A stretch of 20,730 nt of DNA. It comes from JBGUXS01 sp045118155. Its GTDB lineage: Bacteria > Pseudomonadota > Alphaproteobacteria > CAAHEQ01 > UBA3637. Where the stretch lies: assembly GCA_045118155.1 (NCBI GenBank), contig JBGUXS010000037.1, forward strand, positions 1 through 20,730, in the 5' to 3' direction. Positions 1-5,279 of this stretch are shown here, one piece after another. The position numbers and the translations under genes were made by a program. The notes beneath the pieces are model-generated. The model was not told where the DNA came from and searched no databases. It saw only the letters and a program-made list of their open reading frames with translations. How positions within the stretch are numbered: position 1 is the first letter of the stretch; the number at the start of each line of letters is the position of its first letter.

Positions 1-39
1 AAAGAAATAAGGGAATGTCATCCTTTGCGTGTTCCATTA

Positions 40-85
40 TGTCATCCCTCGTTGGACGGAACGTCCAACGTCAAGGGATCCCGAA
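40..85 (+). repeat. Palindromic intergenic repeat, copy 1
   Basis: The conserved outer parts TGTCATCCCTCGTT and AACGTCAAGGGATCCCGAAC enclose a perfect 9-bp hairpin (CGTTGGACG, loop GAA, CGTCCAACG). The same outer parts recur at 2125-2168 and 5095-5131 with different but still self-complementary inner arms. A degenerate half copy (ATGTCATCCT) lies just upstream at 15-24. The type resembles GTCATCCC-style palindromes known from many alphaproteobacterial genomes; membership in a named family was not tested. Confidence 0.8.
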
Positions 86-131
86 CACTCAATGCCGATT
101 GATAATTGTTAATATTTTTTTAAACTTTTTG

Positions 132-140
132 TGCTAAAAT
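132..140 (+). promoter_or_regulatory. Extended -10 promoter of the 601-residue protein gene
   Basis: TGCTAAAAT fits an extended -10 element (TGn followed by TAAAAT), placing transcription start near 147, about 40 bases before the start codon. No good -35 hexamer sits 16-18 bases upstream, which is compatible with an extended -10 promoter. Bases 131-147 match 16 of 17 bases of the promoter block of the leftward operon at 5006-5022. Predicted from sequence only. Confidence 0.5.
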
Positions 141-187
141 CCCAAAAAAATATAGGGAGATTGGTTTTTTAAAGGAGTGAACAAATT

Positions 188-1993
188 ATGACAAATACGG
201 ACGATGAAAGCATACAATTAGCTGATGGAATATCCCTCAAAAAAGAGGGTAAAAAAATGTTTCTTGTTGTTCCTAAAAAAGAGGGTGCTCTTAAAGAGAT
301 AGGTGATGGTTTCCAGTGGAGTGATTTTAGGAAGTTGAAGAATTGGTTATTCTCCCAGGAACATAATTGGACTTATACCCTAGGGAATTTGAAGATACAG
401 ACGAAGAATAAAAAAATACTGGTTGGTCCTCAACCGACAGAAGAAGGTGGTAACATTATATTTCCCCTTGACGGGATTGCATCACTTAAGTATGACGATA
501 AAGAGTATATTAAAGATGGTAAAATCAGATTTTCTGCCCTAGGGAAGTTTGAGGATGTGGACGAAAAAAAATTGTCTGAGTATAAAAACAAATGGAAAAC
601 TATAATAACCGACAAAGCAACGGCAGAACCAGCGGTGGCTTCAACACCGACGCCAACACCAACACCGACGCCAACACCAACACCGGCGGCGGAATCCACG
701 CCTGTACCGACGGCGACCTCAACAGAACCAGCGGCGGAACCAACATCAACACCGACGGTGGAACCAACAGCGACGCCAACATCAACACCAGCGGATGAAT
801 CCGCGCCTGCACCAGTAGACAGTGCGAATGACAACAATTCCAACGAAGCGGAAGATGGGGAGGTGTCGTTGAATAGTGATGAGCCGTACCCCCCCCCATC
901 AGAGAAGGCCTCAGCACAGGTTACCCAAGAAGACAGTACGACGCTAGGGACAGAAGCAGAAACTACCACCGAATCCGAGGAAGAGATTCAATTGGATAAG
1001 GATGAACCGAACGACAATGATGAAGCGACAGGAATGTCAGACCCTTCTACCCAAGAGACTTCCCAGGAAAACACCGCCACCACTACTGTTGGGAGTACTG
1101 ATGAGAATACTACACTAAATTCCGATGAACTAAATTCTCAAGACAAGTGGTGGTGGGATAATACCAATTCACTTCTTGGCTTTAGCCCCACGGCGTTGAA
1201 GGATGATGGCAAATTTGAATGGCCAGATGCAAACTGGTTAACCCAACATAGTATCGGAACTGGGGAAGGACAATATCTTCTTAAAAACATCCAATTAAAC
1301 ACCGCTGGAATTTTGGATTTAAATGGACATGAGGGGTTGTTCTCTAATAGAAATGACGATGCTTCCTTGAAGAGTATTAATACGATCACATTTTCTCAGA
1401 ATGCTACGCTGGGTACCGAGAACAACAACACCGTGACATCCAATGCAAATATTCGTATTGATCGGATTCAATCCCCCCAAGGGACATTGACATTGAACGG
1501 CGTTACCAACGATAACTTAAAAGTGGATAGTACGTTCCACGGGGTGTTGGATTTAAAAGGGTGTGATTTTCAAACACTTAATGTTAGCGAAATGGCAGAT
1601 GATGTCAGAATTCAAATGGATGAAGCGACATTAAATCAATTTAAAAGTAATAATAATACAGGGATAGAGGCCCTTAAACAGCAGGTGCCAGAAGACAAAT
1701 GGGGGCAAATTATGATACCTCAAAGTGATGGTTTTGTATCGTTGAAAGCTTTAGGACAAGAATCTGCGTCAGCGGAAACCGCCCCCCTCAACCAACAAAC
1801 GCCGGGGAAGGCAACGCAAACGGAACCAACGGCGTCCAGCCCCCCGTCACAAACAGCCCAAGCGGGTCAACCAGTTCCCCCAGCCAATCAAACGACGGGA
1901 ACGGCCAGTAGTGCACCCACCCCGCCGCAACAATATGGTGGACAAGGACAATTATCTCAGTATGATGCAGGCACATATAATGATTCTCATTAA
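188..1993 (+). CDS. Unknown 601-residue low-complexity protein with Thr-Pro linker and beta-rich domain
   Basis: Not recognised as any named family. The start is supported by AAAGGAG at 171-177. Residues 1-140 look like a compact charged domain with no signal peptide or membrane segment. Residues 153-166 are seven Thr-Pro pairs, inside a Pro/Thr/Ala linker reaching about 210. Residues 211-320 are acidic and Ser/Thr/Asn-rich. After Trp321-323, residues about 362-465 contain short alternating hydrophobic strands with Asn and Gly turns, suggestive of a beta-solenoid. The C-terminus (525-601) is Gln/Pro/Ser/Thr-rich. This layout of globular ends joined by disordered linkers would suit a surface or secreted protein, for example an effector leaving by a signal-peptide-independent route, but that is inference. 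A C9 run at 889-897 (codons for residues 234-237) could shift the frame and truncate the protein. The gene stands alone, with its own promoter and a terminator at 2011-2041. Confidence 0.85.
   Translation: MTNTDDESIQLADGISLKKEGKKMFLVVPKKEGALKEIGDGFQWSDFRKLKNWLFSQEHNWTYTLGNLKIQTKNKKILVGPQPTEEGGNIIFPLDGIASLKYDDKEYIKDGKIRFSALGKFEDVDEKKLSEYKNKWKTIITDKATAEPAVASTPTPTPTPTPTPTPAAESTPVPTATSTEPAAEPTSTPTVEPTATPTSTPADESAPAPVDSANDNNSNEAEDGEVSLNSDEPYPPPSEKASAQVTQEDSTTLGTEAETTTESEEEIQLDKDEPNDNDEATGMSDPSTQETSQENTATTTVGSTDENTTLNSDELNSQDKWWWDNTNSLLGFSPTALKDDGKFEWPDANWLTQHSIGTGEGQYLLKNIQLNTAGILDLNGHEGLFSNRNDDASLKSINTITFSQNATLGTENNNTVTSNANIRIDRIQSPQGTLTLNGVTNDNLKVDSTFHGVLDLKGCDFQTLNVSEMADDVRIQMDEATLNQFKSNNNTGIEALKQQVPEDKWGQIMIPQSDGFVSLKALGQESASAETAPLNQQTPGKATQTEPTASSPPSQTAQAGQPVPPANQTTGTASSAPTPPQQYGGQGQLSQYDAGTYNDSH
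642..687 (+). repeat. 18-base tandem repeat encoding Thr-Pro
   Basis: The 18-base unit CAACACCGACGCCAACAC occurs twice in perfect tandem (642-659 and 660-677), followed by a partial third unit. In frame it encodes alternating Thr-Pro, residues 153-166 of the 601-residue protein. Imperfect related units (ACC, ACA, GCG) continue to about 800. Unit changes would be in frame and would alter linker length. Confidence 0.85.
889..897 (+). repeat. C9 homopolymer inside a coding sequence
   Basis: Nine consecutive C at codons for Tyr-Pro-Pro-Pro (residues 234-237) of the 601-residue protein. Poly-C/G tracts of this length are known slippage sites in phase-variable genes of other bacteria. A change of one base would end the protein early, before its beta-rich domain. 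Phase variation here is inference. Confidence 0.9.
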
Positions 1994-2010
1994 ATGCCTT
2001 GCTTGAAATA

Positions 2011-2041
2011 AAAAAGGTCGGGGTTAAAGCCGACCTTTTTT
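2011..2041 (+). terminator. Rho-independent terminator of the 601-residue protein gene
   Basis: AAAAAGGTCGG (2011-2021) pairs perfectly with CCGACCTTTTT (2030-2040) around an 8-base loop, and the stem runs into a T6 tail. It begins 17 bases after the stop codon. Confidence 0.92.
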
Positions 2042-2044
2042 GTT

Positions 2045-2069
2045 ATTGCCCATGCGTTCTTATCATCGC
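2045..2069 (+). repeat. 25-base direct repeat, first copy
   Basis: ATTGCCCATG followed by Y, GTTCTT, R, TCATCGC. It matches 2385-2409 at 23 of 25 bases, in the same orientation. Its GCCCATG (2048-2054) also has an inverted partner CATGGGC at 2093-2099. Function unknown. Confidence 0.7.
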
Positions 2070-2102
2070 TTTTTGTTTTTCCTGTCATTCCTCATGGGCC
2101 TT

Positions 2103-2168
2103 CTTTTTTGCGATAGCATTTTATTGTCATCCCTCGTTTTCGCAAGAAAACGTCAAGGGATCCCGAAC
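2103..2168 (+). repeat. Palindromic intergenic repeat, copy 2 (extended form)
   Basis: A 20-base leader (2103-2122, CTTTTTTGCGATAGCATTTT) precedes the conserved palindrome at 2125-2168. The inner hairpin is CGTTTTC, loop GCAA, GAAAACG. The leader is identical to 5071-5090 before copy 3. The outer parts match copy 1, including the trailing GGGATCCCGAAC. Confidence 0.82.
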
Positions 2169-2350
2169 AATGAAAGCCTTATCTTATACGGTTAAAGAAG
2201 CTTTCCTTTCTGTGAAAAGAGGTCTTGCTTCGTAATATTCGGGCTTTAAAAAAAAGCCCTCATAAACTTCGCTTCGGTCACTCGTTTTCTATGGCTCACT
2301 TCGGGGCGTTTGCACTTCCTGGCTCACACAAGAAAACTTCGCCCATTTCA

Positions 2351-2380
2351 TAAAAAACAACCATTTCGGGTTGTTTTTTA
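2351..2380. terminator. Probable bidirectional terminator
   Basis: AAAAAACAACC (2352-2362) and GGTTGTTTTTT (2369-2379) form an 11-bp stem around a 6-base loop, with T-runs on both strands. It lies between the two converging transcription units. Confidence 0.7.
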
Positions 2381-2384
2381 TTTC

Positions 2385-2409
2385 ATTGCCCATGTGTTCT
2401 TGTCATCGC
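2385..2409 (+). repeat. 25-base direct repeat, second copy
   Basis: It matches 2045-2069 at 23 of 25 bases, in the same orientation. It lies directly after the bidirectional terminator stem. Confidence 0.7.
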
Positions 2410-2442
2410 CTGTGGCTTCAAGCGAGGGGTGACGGGATGATA

Positions 2443-2470
2443 CAAAAAAGGGGCGTTTTAAAAACGCCCC
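2443..2470 (-). terminator. Rho-independent terminator of the leftward three-gene operon
   Basis: On the minus strand GGGGCGTTTT and AAAACGCCCC form a GC-rich hairpin directly followed by TTTTTT. It starts 21 bases after the stop of the last operon gene. Confidence 0.92.
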
Positions 2471-2491
2471 GATCAACCCACAACGAAATGA

Positions 2492-2893
2492 TTACCCAAT
2501 CAACGGCAAGTCGTTCAAATCCACGGCGCCTTGCATGGCTTTTGCTTCGGCATCGGCTTCTTCCCGTTTTTTCTTTAAGTCCGCCAACGTCTTGGGATCA
2601 ATCACCACCTTTTTGACCTTGGCCACCGCCACCCGATATGATTGTGTAACGGTACCTTTTTCGTAATCTACCTCTATAATAGCGACGGTTTTGGAAGCGC
2701 TCAGGCGTTCCCGCACACTTTCATTGATATAATCCAAAATCACGGTATCATCATCTGTGCGGTAAAACACGGCGTGTTCCCCCCCATCATAGGTTAACCG
2801 GCATCCTTTAGGTTCCCCTTTGTGCGCCGAGATGATAAACGTTAAGATATCTTCCCGGGGTAAAATTAAGTAAGCATTTTCGGCATTTAACAT
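2492..2893 (-). CDS. Unknown 133-residue protein, third gene of leftward operon
   Basis: Not recognised. It is a small soluble protein without signal peptide or membrane segment. Residues 1-95 alternate charged and hydrophobic stretches, suggesting a mixed alpha/beta domain. Residues 100-120 are Lys/Glu/Ala-rich and likely helical, possibly a coiled coil. The start is supported by AAAGGAG nine bases upstream (complement of 2902-2908). The gene begins 34 bases after the 306-residue membrane protein gene and is followed by a strong terminator, so it is the last gene of the operon. A C7 run at 2779-2785 lies inside it. A cytoplasmic partner or accessory of the two upstream products is plausible, but nothing in the sequence fixes a function. 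Confidence 0.82.
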   Translation of the reverse strand: MLNAENAYLILPREDILTFIISAHKGEPKGCRLTYDGGEHAVFYRTDDDTVILDYINESVRERLSASKTVAIIEVDYEKGTVTQSYRVAVAKVKKVVIDPKTLADLKKKREEADAEAKAMQGAVDLNDLPLIG

Positions 2894-2927
2894 GTTTTAG
2901 TCTCCTTTCGTTGTTGTTATAGAAGTT

Positions 2928-3848
2928 TTAGCGCATCCTAGGGGCCTTAATTCCACGGTTTACAAGTAAATTTGCGGTTGTCCACGTTCCTTTGACGGCT
3001 TTACACATAAATGGGAATGCCACAATCCCCGCCATCACCATGGGGGCACCGGAACCTAAAATAGACGCCGCCATTGCCACCGAACATCCTGTTAACGTTC
3101 CTGTGAAAGTGGCTTTGGTCACGTTTCTTATATAAGAAGTTGTTTTCCCAGCGGTCCTTTGCCATTTTTTTTCAGGGACAAGAAAACTGGCCCCCCCCCT
3201 TAAAGCCGTTTGACGCATTTCAATGGCCCGTTTGATATAGAAATTTTTAGTCCACTTCACTTGCCCATTTGGGGCAATAGCGTTTAAAAAAGGGATGTCG
3301 GTGCCAGCATCATAGACCGATTCATTCGGTTTTAGAGTCCAAGTGCCATTGCTGAATACATACTTATGTTTCAATTCTTTAAATTGTGCAAGGGTTCCAT
3401 TGACCCCAAAATAATCGGATAAATTTACAATGGGGCCCTTTTGACGTTTTTTTATATCAATCCGATAACATTGTTCTAAATATTTTCGTTGTTTTGGTGT
3501 AATTGTTCCCGCTTTCAAAGCTTCGCCAGCAGCATGCTGATCATCCTTGGTCACTGTGAATCGCCCGACTTTAGCGGTTAAACGCCCCAAACTTTTGTTG
3601 TATGCCACCCACGCCAATGCCACAGAAAGTCCTAACGGAATCGCCCCAAAGCCCCCAAAAGTTAATCCAGCAAATGAAGGATCTGCAACAGCAACCTTTG
3701 CCATGTTCTCTGATAGAGAAGAAACCAGATTTTGTGTGGCCCCCCCTATAAGGATTCTGCTTGTAACGGCTTCAGTTCCTGCTACGTACAGGGTTCCTAT
3801 TCCCCCCAATGTCCCAAGTGTTTTTAAGGTACCTTTGACAACTGACAT
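2928..3848 (-). CDS. Unknown 306-residue membrane protein, second gene of leftward operon
   Basis: Not recognised. Hydrophobic stretches are visible at residues about 8-23 (glycine-rich), 60-83 and 249-282. The last is long enough for a hairpin or two short segments. Between them lies a basic soluble domain (about 84-245) with several Lys/Arg clusters. The ATG overlaps the stop codon of the upstream 374-residue gene by one base (TAATG), which implies translational coupling and a shared task. GGGAG lies about 11 bases upstream of the start. A run of nine G in the coding strand (3191-3199) falls in the codons for Arg217-Gly-Gly-Ala220, where slippage would remove the C-terminal hydrophobic part. 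The architecture suggests an envelope protein, but the function is unknown. Confidence 0.83.
   Translation of the reverse strand: MSVVKGTLKTLGTLGGIGTLYVAGTEAVTSRILIGGATQNLVSSLSENMAKVAVADPSFAGLTFGGFGAIPLGLSVALAWVAYNKSLGRLTAKVGRFTVTKDDQHAAGEALKAGTITPKQRKYLEQCYRIDIKKRQKGPIVNLSDYFGVNGTLAQFKELKHKYVFSNGTWTLKPNESVYDAGTDIPFLNAIAPNGQVKWTKNFYIKRAIEMRQTALRGGASFLVPEKKWQRTAGKTTSYIRNVTKATFTGTLTGCSVAMAASILGSGAPMVMAGIVAFPFMCKAVKGTWTTANLLVNRGIKAPRMR
3191..3199 (-). repeat. G9 homopolymer (coding strand) inside the membrane protein gene
   Basis: Nine consecutive C on the plus strand, read as nine G in the 306-residue gene at the Arg-Gly-Gly-Ala codons (residues 217-220). This is the second nine-base C/G run in the accessory region. 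A shorter C7 run lies in the same gene at 3740-3746. Slippage would shift the frame before the last hydrophobic segment; phase variation is inference. Confidence 0.9.
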
Positions 3849-4972
3849 TATTGTGGTATCTCCCGGTTCATTTGTGTTTGTTGGCGGGAACTTGTAACCC
3901 GTTTGGGTTCATAAGCCTTACCTTTTTTACCAGAAGATAAAAGAGCTTGTTCCTTCATTGCCGATTTCACTTCCTCGTCTGATAACGGGCATACAACCTC
4001 TGATGAATCCAAATCCAATAGGTGCAATGCCCGACCTGCCAACCATCTGTCGGCCGCCTGCGTTTTCAAATTAACGTAATACTTTTTGTTATTGGATGAT
4101 GGGACATCCGCTTGCAATTGATAAGCTATGACGATCTTAGCCGCCGAAGGCAGTTGAAATTCTTTTGGGGCACGAAAATGTTCCCACCCTGAAGTACCAA
4201 GACCTTTTGCCTTGTCCCACCATGTTTGTCTGCCTTCGGGATATTTTAGATCATCGTTTGTGTAGGTGGCATCGTCAAGGGATTGTATGTCAATGTTAGA
4301 GAATGTGCCATCCTTACATAAGTTTTCCCAAACAGAATCTGCAATGGCATCTGCCTTATTCGGATAATTTAGGGCCAATCTTTTTAAAATACGGGCCGCT
4401 AACGCCGCTTTTACGGCCCCCGACTGTTCAAATTGTGTCCGGCCTTCGTGGGTCCTTAACTGGTTAAGCAAAGCCCGAGAGTCGTCCCCGTACCCAAACA
4501 CCCGTCCTATATCTATGGCATTACTGGTAAGACGCCTTGAATCAATCACTATTGTTTCGTCTATTTCATGTTTCTTTAAAGCATCGTTAAACGGCGTAAT
4601 AACATCTTTGGCCACCTTGTGAAGACTTTCTACGGCCCGGGCTGCCGGTTCTGTTTTAGGTTCCTTGAATGTCTTAAAATAGATCTCGTTAAAATCCCAT
4701 GCCAATTGTTTCGTCACAAGAGGTTGTTCCCCAAAGCTCTTAAAAATTGTGGTCATGTTGTCGGAAGGCATGGGTGTATTATCTTGTTGTGCTGCGGGGG
4801 CCATAAAAACATCGGCGACGGCTTTGTTTTGCCCAGTGCCCCCAAATAAAGCCGCGGCCCCAACCGCTAAGCCCCCAACTTTTCCCGCTATCCCATTAAA
4901 TCTTTTGGCCCGTTTTGCAGCAAACGCATGTGCTTTAGGGGTGGGAGTTTTTTTTAATAGGTCTTTGACCAT
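3848..4972 (-). CDS. Unknown 374-residue protein, first gene of leftward operon, possibly exported
   Basis: Not recognised. The N-terminus is basic (several Lys/Arg in residues 3-24), then weakly hydrophobic and Gly/Ala-rich (about 28-45), then Ala-Val-Ala at 51-53 before Asp54. This could be a long signal peptide with an A-x-A cleavage site, or a single membrane anchor; the lysine at 31 makes it uncertain. Residues 55-340 look like a mostly helical soluble domain with Trp250-Trp251 and one cysteine pair candidate (Cys219, Cys328). The tail 341-374 is basic and polar. The start is supported by a perfect AAGGAGGT (complement of 4978-4985), and the promoter at 5013-5041 points into it. Its stop overlaps the start of the next gene, so the three genes act as a unit. 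A secreted or periplasmic factor is a guess. Confidence 0.83.
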   Translation of the reverse strand: MVKDLLKKTPTPKAHAFAAKRAKRFNGIAGKVGGLAVGAAALFGGTGQNKAVADVFMAPAAQQDNTPMPSDNMTTIFKSFGEQPLVTKQLAWDFNEIYFKTFKEPKTEPAARAVESLHKVAKDVITPFNDALKKHEIDETIVIDSRRLTSNAIDIGRVFGYGDDSRALLNQLRTHEGRTQFEQSGAVKAALAARILKRLALNYPNKADAIADSVWENLCKDGTFSNIDIQSLDDATYTNDDLKYPEGRQTWWDKAKGLGTSGWEHFRAPKEFQLPSAAKIVIAYQLQADVPSSNNKKYYVNLKTQAADRWLAGRALHLLDLDSSEVVCPLSDEEVKSAMKEQALLSSGKKGKAYEPKRVTSSRQQTQMNREIPQ

Positions 4973-5012
4973 AGGTTACCTCCTTTTTGTACTCCTTCAC
5001 TTTTCTTTTGGT

Positions 5013-5041
5013 ATTTTAGCACGGCAAACTAAAAAAAACAA
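5013..5041 (-). promoter_or_regulatory. Promoter of the leftward unknown operon
   Basis: On the minus strand TTGTTT (complement of 5036-5041), a 17-base spacer and TAAAAT (complement of 5013-5018) preceded by TGC form a -35 and an extended -10. The block at 5006-5022 read on the minus strand, GTGCTAAAATACCAAAA, matches 131-147 upstream of the 601-residue gene at 16 of 17 bases. Confidence 0.6.
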
Positions 5042-5070
5042 CAAGAAAAGTGTTTTTGTAAAATAATTCC

Positions 5071-5131
5071 CTTTTTTGCGATAGCATTTTTTTATGTCAT
5101 CCCTCGTTTCCGTTAGGAAACGTCAAGGGAT
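5071..5131 (+). repeat. Palindromic intergenic repeat, copy 3 (extended form)
   Basis: The 20-base leader 5071-5090 is identical to 2103-2122, and the palindrome follows at 5095-5131. The inner hairpin is CGTTTCC, loop GTTA, GGAAACG. After AAGGGAT the copy diverges (ATTCCG instead of CCCGAAC). Same orientation as copies 1 and 2. Confidence 0.82.
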
Positions 5132-5224
5132 ATTCCGTTTATAATAAAAGAAATAAGGGATGACATGTTATTATTAATGGATGGCAAAAAAAATGCAGGG
5201 GGCAGGGTAGGTCAAGAAAGGATG

Positions 5225-5252
5225 TTGCATTTAAAAAAAAGCGTGATAAAAT
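5225..5252 (+). promoter_or_regulatory. Predicted promoter of the atp genes
   Basis: TTGCAT (5225-5230), a 16-base spacer and TAAAAT (5247-5252) preceded by TGA form a -35 and an extended -10. The start codon follows 27 bases later. The -10 resembles those at 135-140 and 5013-5018. Confidence 0.5.
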
Positions 5253-5279
5253 AATAACATTTCAATAAAGGATAAAAAA

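Larger units (their letters stand above)
1994..2491. other. Gene-free intergenic stretch with terminators and repeats
   Basis: No convincing gene is seen. The stretch holds a terminator for the upstream gene (2011-2041), palindromic repeat copy 2 (2103-2168), a 25-base direct repeat (2045-2069 and 2385-2409), a 7-bp hairpin without T-tract (2241-2259), a two-way terminator (2351-2380) and the terminator of the leftward operon (2443-2470). The segment 2260-2345 is rich in CTTCG and GGCTCAC words and looks like decayed repeat material. Confidence 0.7.
4973..5279. other. Divergent intergenic region between unknown operon and atp genes
   Basis: No gene is seen in these 307 bases. They hold the leftward operon's ribosome binding site and promoter (4978-5041), palindromic repeat copy 3 (5071-5131), the 14-mer AAAGAAATAAGGGA (5147-5160, also at 1-14) followed by an inverted half of the palindrome, and the rightward atp promoter (5225-5252). 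No remnant of an N-terminal delta-subunit domain could be read upstream of the atp fusion gene. Confidence 0.75.

Noticed and set aside
430..969. Minus-strand open frame of 179 codons with Gly-Val repeats
   Set aside because: It is the mirror of the Thr-Pro and Ala/Pro-rich coding repeat of the rightward gene; it has no sensible ribosome binding site and its composition follows from that repeat.
1999..2235. Possible small gene of 78 codons after the terminator
   Set aside because: It runs through the terminator stem and palindromic repeat copy 2 and has no ribosome binding site.
2241..2259. GGGCTTT/AAAGCCC hairpin as a terminator
   Set aside because: The stem is only 7 bp and no T-tract follows on either strand.
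2160..2345. tRNA or other small RNA gene
   Set aside because: No cloverleaf or T-loop signature could be read; the sequence looks like decayed repeats.
2371..2616. Possible plus-strand gene of 81 codons
   Set aside because: It starts inside a terminator, crosses the leftward operon's terminator and overlaps the well-supported 133-residue gene.
40..5131. CRISPR array
   Set aside because: The repeats are three isolated palindromes kilobases apart, not regularly spaced, and no cas genes are present.
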